Origin: Anarhynchus alexandrinus
Lineage: Eukaryota > Chordata > Aves > Charadriiformes > Charadriidae
Direction of reading: 5' to 3'
Assembly: GCA_008711295.1 (NCBI GenBank)
Contig: VUYV01000121.1
Span: 828,655-892,654, forward strand
Length of the DNA: 64,000 bases
The notes beneath the pieces are model-generated. The model saw only the letters and a program-made list of their open reading frames with translations, did not search any database and had not been told where the DNA came from. Both the position numbers and the translations under genes were made by a program. Shown piece by piece: positions 1 through 12,324 of this stretch (positions are counted from its first letter, which is position 1; the number at the start of each line of letters is the position of its first letter).

Positions 1-3000
1 TGTGTACAGCAAATCCAGGTTCCTGTCAAAAAGGTTATCCTCTTAGCCTACCACCTGGATCACTTTTTTGGGGGAAATACAAAAAACACCTTCAAAAAGA
101 AGCCATTTGCTTCCATGCTTGAAATCCCTTGTGGTATGAACCATACCTTTGTTTGAAGCTATCATTTCTGACCTGCCCATGAAACAGTCTACAATATTGC
201 ATTTATTTTTGCCACTGCTCACCTTACTCTAGGAGGGCCTTTGCGTAACCATGATCTTCTGATTCTCTTTAGATAATTCCCCTCTACAGTGATGAACACA
301 CAGAATAAAATCAATGCTTTCTACAAGGGCAGCAAATGGGAATCTGTTTTGATATATAATCTACAATATTTGCCCAAACTTTTTTTTTTTTTTAACCATC
401 TTCACTGTCATCAAGAGAGGTGTTTGTAGCATTCCAAGCAACTCCTCTGCAAAATCAGACCCAAAGATGACAATGGTTATGCAGGGTACTGAGACTATAG
501 CTTAATATCCCAATATGCTCTTCCCATTTATTTCTAGTCTTCTGTTACACTTAAAATAGAAGACAGTCTCTACCTCAAAGAGGCTGAAATGTACTTATGC
601 ATGGCAGAAAAGGGGTTCATGGCCTATTAATAGGGTTTCTGGATACTCCAACAATACAAACAATGTGAAGTAAAATAAATACATGATTTCATAATATCCC
701 AAGATCGGTATAAAGCATCTCATTCTCTGTATGGCTAAAACCGGCAGGCTCTTTATTCCCATTCAGTATCCCTGCACCACTTGACTTCACTGTTTCTAAT
801 TGAGACACAATGTACTATTACACAAGGATGCCTCATTTTGTCTTTCTCCCATTTCCTTCCAGCCTGTTGCCTTCTTTCACACAAGAAGGCACTGCCAAGT
901 TGTAATAGAGACACTACTTAAACCTATAAGAAACAAGTTTGTTTGGCGTTTTTACTCCCCCTTCCCCACTCTCCCCAACATGGTGACTCTGAGGTGCTGT
1001 AACACAGGATGCTATAATACCAATATTCTATTCCCAGTGTCAATAGAATTGCTATGTCTACTAAGTACCAGTGCCAATCCAGAGTGATTACAATGAAAGC
1101 CCAAAACTTGATGACAGAATTAGTTTTAATTTTGAAAAATCAGAATTCATTTACTCTGTATCAAACCAGAGGTAAAAATCTAAAAAAAAAAAGAAGGAAA
1201 AAAAGACAAAAAGACTAACAAGCACAACACACATTATTGTCCTTGTTACTGGGATATAACACTACTGTATTTCTGTGGTATGGCAAGAATTGTCACTTTC
1301 ACTTGCCGTTGCTTCCAGTTACTCTGGTCTGATGAGACACGGTGCAAGATCACATGTCACATCTCTTGAATTGAAACACTAATGCAAGTGAATTACTTAA
1401 TGCAGAAGTAGCTTCATAAGGAATATTGCATGTACGAGATTTTATTTTCTTGAAGGGTTAGGAGAACAAGATCATACATATGTCTGATGTTGACAGGTCT
1501 TTCTTAAACCACATAATAATGAGATGGTTTGGTTTGAATGCTCTGCTTGACACTTATTTGGCTGGCGCCTGCAATATACACAAGTCAATGTTCTGCTTTT
1601 GCTTGGGTATTTGAATTCAGAACAAACACTTATGCTAATTAAGAAAAAAAATACCTTTATGATTCTGTAATAACTCTGCTACAGCTTTAAATTGAAGATT
1701 TTTACACATTTTTTTGAAATATAAAAATATCTTTTTTAAAGTAATCTTTACAAAGGTAAATACAATGGCAGTTTCTCATGGCATGAAAATCTTGCATTCT
1801 TCTAGAATCTGGTAAAAGTGCAGGTAATTCAGCTGATCTCACTTTGTGGTTGCTATAAAGCATAGGATTCTCCCACTTAAAACAGAAGTCCACGTTTCCA
1901 GACCAGACTAAAGAACTATGTATTTGTCCTTTTATTAGAAGCAATTCTCCACTTTTGATGGTATTACATACATTTCACCAACAGAAACCACAGCTTTAAA
2001 CACCACCTTGCAATGTGCCAAATCTCTTCAGCTGGAGATTTCCTCCTCTACTACTCAAATGAAACGAGACATAAGGGACAAAGGATTGTGTCTTGGATTC
2101 CAAAATTGCACCATAAGCAAGAGCCTGTATTTTCCAAAAAAGTAAGCCAGGTACTAATTTAGTCACAGACACCAAGTCATATGTGACTGCATCTTTTAAG
2201 GACCTCCCAACAGCATTACTGTTGGAAGGCAACAACATAGTAAGATGCCAAAATAACAAAAAAGATACATTAGCTCATGGTAAATTTGATGACCGAAGAG
2301 TAACTTGCTAATAATGCTTTAATGAATTGTTGTGACAGTTTTGCAAGCTGTCACTTTGGCTTAAGTCCTCTGTCCGGGTGCTTATCTAACATCATCAACA
2401 GAATCAGTGACCATTTTACACTGGAAACTGGACAGGAAACTGCAAAATTTTAGATACATGCATCTGTTAGCCATCTAAAGGTGATTCACAAACAGTAAAT
2501 GATTGGACCTTAAATACCATTGAATTAAGCATAAAAACATTGCAAGTGCAGAGGTGATAATGTATGCAAACTCTCTAGTTAACCTTGCAGCCATCAGAAA
2601 AATTTTCTCTTTCGTGCTGTACTTACACACCCTATAAGCTAAATGCTGTTCTGGTTGATGAATTTGCATTTTTAAATTTCTCGTACTTGAAAGCTTCTTA
2701 ACAAGGATATTTTTATTCTACAGCATCATAAACATTCTTACTATGCGTGTGTTGTCACTACTTAGTACAGTCTCTAAGGAGTTAACTGTGAAAGTAAATT
2801 ACCTTTTTGAAAATGGAATGTGTTGTTTGATAGGTGTGCAGTGATTTGAGAGATTCACATGCCAACAGCACAATTTGATCTTTAACAGAAAAACAGGTTT
2901 ATATTCTTAACATGCTAGTACCAAATCTTTGATACTTCATTTTTTTCTGTAATTATTCTTCAAATTCTTACTTGCTTTAAGACATTAGAATTAGCACTTA

Positions 3001-4382
3001 ACAGCTCCTAATGGATGCTGCAACAACCATGCACGAGTTGCAAGTTCTCTGGAGGAAGAGCCAAGAACTTGCTCTTTTCCTTCTGCTTTCAGATTTCAAT
3101 GCAAAATGTAGGAAGACGTTACTGGTAAAATCAGATTGATACACTATCTGTAACAGGAGAATATGCTGCAATTATGCTGATATTTTAAAATGTCAATCTG
3201 TGAGAATAGGCTGACTGTAATACCACCATTGTGGTGGATAAATTTAGAGTTTGATCATCAGGATAGTGTCTTTACCAAGAATGGTAAAGTATAAGCATAC
3301 ACAAGAGGAAAGAATATTCTATTCACTTAAAATACATGTATGATCATTCAGCAATGAGTCCAATTCACAATAAAGCAATTCTCTTTGTTAAGTACTTACT
3401 AGGGAGCAAGTATTTTAGCACTCATAGTCCCAGTGTTTTTATGCCTAGGACTGGTGCCTGAAGCTATGCTGCCTATTTTGTTATTTGGCACAAGTTATTT
3501 ATTTTTACTTTCTATTTAAAGACCCTTTGAATTTATTTTCTGAAGGTTGCACGTTAGCATTATCTTAATTTTAATCATTATTTTCTGTGCAATTCAACAT
3601 CCTACATTTTCAGGTGCACAGATGCTACCAAGGAAATCCCTCTCATCTCCACCTTGCATGAATAGATTTTGCAAAACAAAATTCAAGTTAGTTCTTTGGC
3701 TTCTGTTTCTGTTATTTCACTTAAGATTGTAAAGAATCTTTGATTCACAAACTAAACTGGATTATATTTAATAACAGCTAACAATGCAAAACTGTGCTTT
3801 TTATATATCCCCAGTGACATGAAATGCTTCAGTCACTAGTTTTGAAAAGCATCCTTTTTCCTTTTTGAGCCTCAGCTCAGCAAATAGGAATGGTGATTAC
3901 TGAACATTGTTTACCTTTGGGAACTTTGTAAAACAAGTGTGATTCTTACACTTGTAGGAGACAAGTTCAGCCACTCAGCCTGATTCCCCTTCTTTCTTAG
4001 AAGGTTTAAACATACTTGCTCAATTTCTACACCAAGTGGTTTGGAGATGGAAGTCTCAGAGTTCAGTAATTTCTAACTACTTAAAAGCTGTCACTCAGTT
4101 GAAACAGATGAGTGGAAGTGGAAAGAACACTTACGTGATCAAGAACACACTCTCTTGCTATCTCTACCCAAAAATGTTTAAGCATGAATTTTTTTCAGAC
4201 AGCATACAGTTACAAGTAACTACAATTAACATGCTAACACACCGATTAGGTTTTATGTAGGAGTCTAAAACATGCTGTTGTACTCAACAGTTGAAAAAAT
4301 AGTTGTTGCAGCTGTGCTGCAGTTCTCATTTAAGAACAACAGAGCTTTGTTCCCCAAGATGATTCCTTTAAATTTTCAGTCA
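1..4382. other. AT-rich noncoding stretch, no gene recognised
   Basis: No open reading frame here exceeds about 75 codons before 4383, and none resembles a known protein. There is a T14 run at about 380-393 and several short A-rich tracts. I see no LINE, LTR or SINE signature. Unique intergenic or intronic DNA is the simplest reading. Confidence 0.6.
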
Positions 4383-5010
4383 TCATAGAATAGTTTGGGT
4401 TGGAAGGGACCTTTAAAGGTCATCTGGTCCACCCCCCCTGCAATGAGCAGGGACTTCAACTACATCAGGTTGCTCAGAGCCCCATCCAACCTGACCTTGA
4501 ATGTTTCCAGGGATGGGGCATCCACCACCTCTCTGTGCAACCTGTTCCAGTGTTTCACCACCCTCAACATAAAAATTTCCTTCCTTCTATCTAGTCCAAA
4601 TCTACCCTCTTTTAGTTTAAAACCACTACCCCTTATCCGATCACAACAGGCCCTGCTAAAAAGTTTGTCCCTGTCTATCTTATAAGTTCCCTTTAAGCAC
4701 TGAAAGGCCACACTAAGGTCTCCCCAGAACCTTCTTTTCTCCAAAGACATTGCCAGCTTTTCATCCACCAGTACCCTTCAAGTCTTTCTCAGATTCTCAG
4801 AGAATCCTTTCATCCCCCAGCCTGTATTCATACTTGGGGGTTGCCTTGACCCAGGTGCAGGACCTTGCACTTGGCCTTGTTGAACCTCATGAGGTTCACA
4901 TGGGTCCACTTCTCAAGATTGTCCAGGTCCCTCTGGATGGCATCCCATCCCTCAGGTGTGTCAACCACACAACTTAGCTTGGCATCATCTTCAAGCTTGC
5001 TGAGGGTGAT
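4383..5010 (-). mobile_element. CR1 LINE, 5'-truncated 3' portion
   Basis: The left edge is the CR1 3' end read in reverse ('atcatagaatagtttgggtt' then 'ggaagggacctttaaaggtc'), so the element runs on the minus strand. Minus-strand translation of 4460-4768 gives the CR1 ORF2 C-terminus (a segment ending RLDGALSNLM). Minus-strand 4828-5010 gives a reverse-transcriptase segment with [19 protein letters not shown]. The expected F-A-D-D catalytic box is degraded to L-E-D-D. The two coding pieces lie in different frames, and the stretch that normally links them, around 4785-4830, looks shortened, so this copy is dead. The 5' end simply stops near 5010, as is usual for CR1. Homology was recognised by eye; subfamily is not assigned. 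Confidence 0.93.
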
Positions 5011-5439
5011 CCTTACTGTACAGATTATATCAGTTAAAACAATCTTCATAATAAACAGGAATGTAAATCTATTATTGCAGCTCTAAGATTAGATCCTGAA
5101 ATCTCTATGATGCTGTAATAGAAAAGTGGCAGATAAGGATCCTTATTTCTGTATGAAGCCATGCATAGGACTCTAGCTTTTCTGCAGCATCAACATGTAA
5201 TAATATTGTATTTAGGCAAAATCACTATTATCCTTAACAACAGTCACTCTCTAGTGTCAGTAACAGCAGTTATTTACTGTTAGTGTTACTCATGTTCCAG
5301 TCAGATTCCAATGAGCAAGAGAGGAACCAGCTGTAGTGGCTCAGACCACAGGTGTGTCTTCCTTAGTATCTCACAAAGGCTTTCCCAGATATCCAAGGAA
5401 GATCAGTGGGCATATCTGATACTTCCATGTTTGTGCTCT

Positions 5440-5700
5440 CCCAACCTGGGACTTTCCCAGTGCCTGCCAGTGATGCGATCATCATCCTGGGAGCTCAATA
5501 CGGTTTTGTACAGATTGTATATATTTCATTATTTTTGTATTAATATTGTATTTTCTTATTATTATTTATATTTCATTAGAGTAATTTAAGTTTAGTTTCT
5601 TTTCAACTCCTAAGTTACTCTCATTCTTCTCGCACTTGGGAGAGAAGTTAGAGAGCATCTGTCATTCGTTTTAGCGGCCACCCCAGCCCAAACCACAACA
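5440..5700 (+). mobile_element. Degraded endogenous retrovirus LTR remnant (3' half)
   Basis: This segment matches, in order, the 3' half of the better LTR at 47,459-48,172. Shared blocks are 'cctgggact…cccagtgcc', 'tgggagctcaatacggtttt', an AT-rich stretch with a decayed ATTAAA-like signal ('cattagagt' near 5573), 'gagcatctgt' and a terminal block 'cccaaaccacaaca' that corresponds to the TAAACCAGGACA end. The AT-rich middle is expanded relative to the other copy. The U3 half is either missing or diverged beyond recognition; sequence from about 5290 may still belong to it. No retroviral coding sequence is adjacent, so it is a solo or truncated LTR. Confidence 0.7.
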
Positions 5701-8700
5701 CTAAGATCAGGGAACTTTTAAGATTAATCGCCATTTAGAATCTCTCAATTGAAATATCTTATAAGCAGTTTAACCAGGTATCCTGAAGTTTACACAGCTA
5801 CTTGCATCACCAAAGCTCTTCAGCAAGGATTTCCACAAATCTGCTACTGCATTAAGAAAAAAAAAAACAACACACCACACCCCCAGTTTGATGCTTTTTA
5901 TTGTGTTGCAAGAGATAGTGAGCAGCCAATTCTCACCCACCATTTACACACAATCCATTACTTTGTAGATCTTATAGTATCCCTTCTTGCCTAGTCATCT
6001 TCTTTTCAAGCTTGAGAACCACCTTTCAGCCCTCAAGTAGAAGCCAAGAAAATTATCTTTAAAAAGAATGGAAGTCACCTTACCATAAACAAGCAACAAT
6101 ACCAGGAAAAGGTTATTTACTGTGTCAAAATTTATCCACACCATCACTGCATACATACAGCTTTTTCCACATTTTCAAGATGGACTTTGTCTGTAATGCC
6201 CTTTCAGATTTTAATTACAATATTGACAAATTTTTATACAATTTCTGAAGAAATGCACTGTACTCTGGTGTTCTGGGTCTGGTTTTCATTACATTTCAAG
6301 ATTCTTTCAGCTACATCAAGAGCAAAAGAGCAGGGAAAGGTTTCTCCAATAGATGTTCCTCTGGGCTCTCCTGAAAGATGAGTACAGTACAACATTAATC
6401 CTTAACCTCAGGAAATATTAGTACCATAAGAATTACTCCGTGACAGCAGGAGGAAATCCAGTTACCAAATTTAAATCACTTGCTTTCTCTCATAGCTTTG
6501 CATAACAATCCTGTACAGGCCGTAAAGGTGTTAGGATACTTCCAGAATTTAACATAATCCGGGTCATCACAACTCTACATAGCTACTCTCACTACATATT
6601 TTATTCACATTTGAGGTAAACAGAAAATGGACTTGTATCATTAGAAATTCAACAACCAAAGCAAAGCAAGAGAAAAATTATCTAACAAGCAAATCTAAAC
6701 AGCTTATAAATGGTTTTGTTGAAGAAAATTCCGAAGTTCTGACCTTGAGAAGGCACAGAAGTTATTTATTTAAACCACCCTCTAATAGCCCACTGCTCTG
6801 TTACAGGTATGCCACCAAATCTAGAAATGGGATATTCTGCTGACTTTCTAAAAAAGTCACATCAGATATAACATCCAACATCGGTCTATAAAAAAGAATT
6901 AGTATTACCTTAATGTTATCTAATCTTGGCTGTTTTGTATGTAGTCAAATCTCTCCAAGCAACAGCTATGTGCAGACCTGGAAAATCCCCCTATTACAAA
7001 TTCATTCAAGAGTAAATCTGTTACGAAATACAGCTGAATATTGATATAATTGATCTCCAACTTGAAGTCACCTGAAAACACTACACCCCACCAAGTTCAT
7101 GCTTTAAAGAAATGTCACCTTTTGCCTTAATGGAAGTTTCATAATACTACTAAATCACTTCATGGGAAAGAGGATCAAGTCCTTATACCTAGCCTGAAAA
7201 TTAGGTTTGAATAACTTTTTCTTCCAGACAAGCTGCACTATTTTATTTTGCATAAATATGGGGGTAAATTCAGCATTGGTATATAGGCTGTAGGAGAAAA
7301 AAAGCAAGGCTGGGAAAACCACAGGATTCTCTTTCTGAAGAGACTCCTGAAGGTGACAGCACAAGGTTCACAATCATTCAATTTAAGAGGTATTATTAAG
7401 TTAAATTACCAAAAATAATTACTGATTTGAATTTAAAATTTTTAAAGTAAAAATATGAAGAATCAATAGAGAAGTTCCCTCCAGCAATATTTTGCTGGAA
7501 AATGCTTGGCAGAGTGTTCAGTACGCGATAGGAATATTTACTTTTACACTCACAGCCAGAACTAATTTGATATTTATTCAACACCCACATCTGCAAGCAA
7601 GAATTTTGTGTTTATGTCTCCATGATGCTTTATTACTTCCATATAGCCAAAGTATTTTAAAAAGATTAACCATTACAAAAAATTATATCTTCTGCTTTAA
7701 TATTAAAAGTAAATACTACAAGAACTTGAGTAAATTTCTTAAAAAGAGAATGAAATGGACAAGTTGGCTTGCCTCCCATTACAGTTTCACAGCTACTTTG
7801 TAGCTCAAAACATAAGCCCTGGCTTCAGGCTTTTTCTGCCTAAGGGAAAAACAAGTTTTCCAGGGCATTGTATTGGAGTTGTGTGCATGGTTCTTTTTGT
7901 CCACATTTATCTACTCAGATGTATTTTTCTAAGCTTACATGCTGAGTAATGGTCTAGCAAAGGAACACACACTTTAGCTTCTGGTCTTGTGTTTCACTAT
8001 GGCTGAGCTCTTGATGGTTACACTGACACCAAAAATTCAGAACTTGATATGTCCATCCCACACCATTAAAAGTCTAGAGATCCATTACTGGAAGCAATGG
8101 ATTGCTGCACCCATTTCTCGTTTAATACCATTAAAGGGACTTAAACTCAACATCACCTGATTTGACCAAACGTTACAGATGTTACCAACATTGTACGCTA
8201 TTTTACATCGGAGTTTTCCTGAAAAACAAAACCAGCTAAGTAGTAATCTGATCTGAATGCAAGAGCTGAGTATCTGTATGAGCACAACAATATTATATTG
8301 AGTGGGACCACATGCTGCACCAACTTGAGATAATTTGAAAATATGGTTCACAAGCTTCTGTAACCAGCCTGGTAAATCCAGACCTGACAGCTCAAACCTT
8401 CAGTCAGTCTTCACAAAGCCAATGATGAGATTCTGCAATATATCCCTTCATTGTCAACATCACATTAGAACTTCAAATAAAATCTACTAGCAAAACATAT
8501 GGGTGGTGAAGGCAGGTGTACAACTTTTGCTGAGCTCTTAGCTCTCCTTTAAATTTTCATAAGAAACTATTTTATTCTACAGAGGAGAAAAACCTATAGA
8601 GAAATCTACTTGGATGAAAGTTGTTACTTGTCACTTAGTACTGCTACTGCAAGATGATATAACAAACAGACCACAAAGTATACATCAGCTAGTGTAGTTG

Positions 8701-11700
8701 ATGTCATCATCTTGCACACAACTCCTTTTTAAACAGCCTTTTATTTCTTACCCGTGGCTAAAGAAATATTATAACTAGCAGCCTAAAATCAAAGTTTCTA
8801 CCAGAAATTAAGATAAACCATTTGTAGCTTTCAGAGTTCCCACAAGGACATATGGGGGAAGTTAAAAACAAAAAAACATAAGAGGAAAGTTGTCTAAAAT
8901 ATACCACTGTTAGCAAATAGATCTTGTCTTCATAGCTTGTAGTGTCTTGTTTTAAAATACCTAGAGAATTTGATGCATTTAGAACAAAAGGCTATCATCT
9001 TAACTTATCATACACAATCTTCACAGTGGTCATAATCATCTTACCTGTTCTACATGGGTTTTGCTACAAAGACAATACATACACATAATGAACAAAACAT
9101 GCAACCTCTGAATAACTGTTATCCCAAGTATCAACTTGTTGCATTATATTCTACACTGCTTAAAATTCAGATATTCAAAATAGTTAAGATTAAGATGAGA
9201 TAAAGTGTTTATGACTATGCCATGTATATGAATAGTTTAGCAGTTTTAAGACAGAAACAGATCTTAAATATTCTGCTCAGTGCAGCACTCCCATGAGCTA
9301 TCTTGCCCACAAACCAGGTAAAAGAGATTAGATGTAGTATTTATCATCATGTTTAAATTAGGATCCTCTTTCCATGCACTTGCTTCACAATCAAACTGAG
9401 TTTAGCAAGGAAAACGCTAATTCATAATTATTTTTTTTCTCTAAAATACAAATAAAATAGTAAAGGTAACCTATAAATACATATTCATTTTATGCTGACA
9501 GCCAAATCAACATGTTCACTTTAGTCAATATTTCACCCTTAGAGACTCCCCCTATTTACGAGTATATGAAATCAATATATGCTTTTGTTACACGTATTCT
9601 GACTCCTCAGAGAAGCATAGGAATGATCTCACTGCAACAACAAGTTTCAAGTGTAACAGTTTCCTTTTTTACTGCAATAATTGAGCTGCTCCTCATTTTG
9701 TAATCTTGCATTCTTTGCAGTAAATCCAGTAAAAAGTATTTCTGTGATATAGTACATACTTAACAAGATTCTAAACTGAGGTACTTAAGAGTCCAAAAAA
9801 AATATAGAGAAATATTTCATTAAAAATTTCCACCTGACAGTTGTTCCAGGCCCTTAAAACTCTTTGTTTTCATGGTAGCTTAGAACAGATTCAAAATAAA
9901 ACTTCATCATTTTAAAATTAATTGTACTATGACTGCTTCTTAATAGATCTACATGTCTGACTACTATGAATATTGCCCTGTTATCTGTTTCTGTATTCTT
10001 TTGCTTTTATCCTTTACGAACAATGCTGTGTTACAGTACTTTGTATTAATAGCAGGATTATTTTCTTTCTATTTACACTTGTTCTGGTTTTATCTTTTTC
10101 AAGGTCAAAGCGTTCTCTTCTAAGAAGCTGCTCTAGAGCCTTTTTTAAATGTAACTATTTCTTCTTTCTTCTTAATTCCCAGCCATGTTTAAAATTCTAA
10201 TCAGACTGAAAAGCCACATACTAATACTATCTAACACCCTGAATAAAATTCACCCATCTAACAATACTTTGTTCTTGTTTATTTTATACAGCCTCCACTG
10301 AAAGTTAATTTTGCAGCCAATCTCATTAGATATATAACAACCACAGATAAGAAAATAGAGCAAGATTTATACTTTATGATCTAGCTACTCAGTGCTTTAC
10401 TTCAACTACTACTCATTACCAACAGTTTGTTCCCATGTCACACAGCCTGCTTCACGCTTTACAGTAATGCAACCCCCACACAGCTTTCTAGATAACTGAT
10501 TTATGTGCGAGAAAGTATCATGCGTTTCCACTATGAAATTCTGGTGGAACTACTATTATTAATATTCTAGGGCAGTCAGAATATTGCCACAGTTGGACTG
10601 TCAATCCAACAAATTTGAAAATAACATGGAATTAAGGGAGTCTGGTCTCTAAAATCCACAATACCATTTCCATTAGCTTCAAAAGAATAAAGATTTCCTT
10701 TTTGCAAACCGCACCCTGGCATTTCTCATGTTTTCCTTTCATAAAGCTTCCATTCAGGCACGTACTTTCAGAATATCATAGTAAGTGCTAAACAACCTGC
10801 TAATTATCACACTCAGCTCCCCCTCAGAACCGTATCACTCCAAATATAGGCTGCACATTTGCAAGAGCAGTTAAAACTCCCTTATTCAGAATCTTAAACC
10901 TGTACCTACTGTTCATTTAAAGGGTCTTGACAACACGCTCAAAAAAGCCAAGTATGGGGGAGAGGGGGAGGAGGGAGAAACAGCCATGCAGACATGACAC
11001 CATGTTGTACAAATACTCATTTCTCATACTGCCTCAAAGTTATCTAGATTAGAGCATGGTTTATCAAAAGTGGGAGCTGCTCTCACATTTCAAGGACCAG
11101 AATAAGGATGCATGTCTTCAATCAAAAATTGATCTCCCTACCTATACAAATACACTTCCAATCTATCTATGCTCAGCTAATTCAGAGACTTGAATGTAAA
11201 ACCCAGTGATAGAAGGGATTATTTAATTTTGTGACACTTATTTAATATCCCTTTTCATCCCCATTTCACCAGCACAGCATCTGACCAAGATGCTTTCTCT
11301 GATCATGTGCGTAATCCATGCTAAAGATAATCTGCCAATATGAAGCTACAACCATTTTGAGCAGCTGAAGATTCATCTGCAAAAATCTGAGTAGTCAGAT
11401 GCATTAGGATCGTTAAAAAGATTCCTATTTCCTTTTTAAGAAATCCCGTATGTGAGAAGATGGGACAGACTGAATCTCACTTAGAAGTCTCACTTAAAGT
11501 TGCAGGTGGCACGCTAAAGACAAACGTGGAACGCTTCATGGCAGATGGCCTGCCTCTCAATCACAAAAGAAAAAGCATTAGATAAAAACCCTTTCAGCAG
11601 CAATATGACATTGTTATTATGTTAACTCTACCTGCGTAAGCAAATTGGTAATAAGTTTCAAAAATTGAATAGGATTCAGTGTTTATAAAAGCATAAATAT

Positions 11701-11778
11701 CAGGGGCAACTTCTGTATACACTAGAGTTTATTCAGTTACTTTATCCTGGCTTTCTCCAAAAATGAAACTGTGTGATT
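5701..11778. other. AT-rich noncoding stretch, no gene recognised
   Basis: Only short ORFs (about 105 codons at most) occur, on both strands and with no recognisable domain. There are A-rich runs, such as that at about 5855-5867, and a G-run cluster at 10,956-10,975. No LINE, SINE or LTR signature was recognised. An 11-bp perfect inverted repeat at 8648-8658 / 8706-8716 is within chance expectation for this length. Confidence 0.55.
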
Positions 11779-12324
11779 ATGCTGTTTATACAGACATCTA
11801 CCAGGTCCATTTCAGAAACTTCTGAACTTAATCACCCATTTCAGATGAATTTGACAGACAGCAGAGGCCAAAGATACCAGTTTCTTATGAAGCCTGCGAA
11901 CAACAGCCACAGATTAGGGAAGTATTACTACAACCCGAATACTGTCTTCACTGAAGTTTGTCCATCAGGTAACCAATTAGCACAGGCACAGGGGCTCAGT
12001 CCTGCCTTTGGCAGCCAGACACAGAGTACATCAGCTTTTTCCAGCTGGTGGGTGGTCAAAGTAGCAGCACTGAGCACTACGACAACGCCTGCACCAAGAG
12101 GCCTTATGAAGATCAGTTTGAAAGAGTCACACAACCATCTATTACTTTATAAAACTGACAGCTCTTTTTTGGTTAAACAAATCAAAATTTCACTTTCACT
12201 TGTGAGAATACATTGTTTGCAAACATCTTTTCTACACAAGCAGAACAACTGGATAAAGGTAGTAGAAACTGCTGACTCCCTTCTAATTCAGTTCTTTCTC
12301 TCCCTGCTATTATTTCCTGATTGA
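11779..12324 (+). other. Longest unexplained ORF (about 181 residues), probably chance
   Basis: This is the longest ATG-initiated reading frame in the window. The product has no domain I recognise. It is rich in serine, threonine, asparagine and leucine, with a hydrophobic C-terminal tail. The start context is weak, with no visible promoter or CpG island, and the last coding positions run into AT-rich sequence with no polyadenylation signal nearby. A 68-codon frame overlaps it on the opposite strand (11,928-12,134), as expected where stop codons are locally rare. I treat it as non-genic unless homology or transcription shows otherwise. Confidence 0.15.

Noticed and set aside
3040..3072. 9-bp inverted repeat with 15-base loop
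   Set aside because: Many such pairs are expected by chance in 64 kb.
8648..8716. Hairpin with 11-bp perfect outer stem and 6-bp inner stem, as a possible microRNA precursor
   Set aside because: The 5' side has a 23-base unpaired bulge against one base on the 3' side, unlike a pre-miRNA; an 11-bp inverted repeat is expected by chance about once in a window this size.
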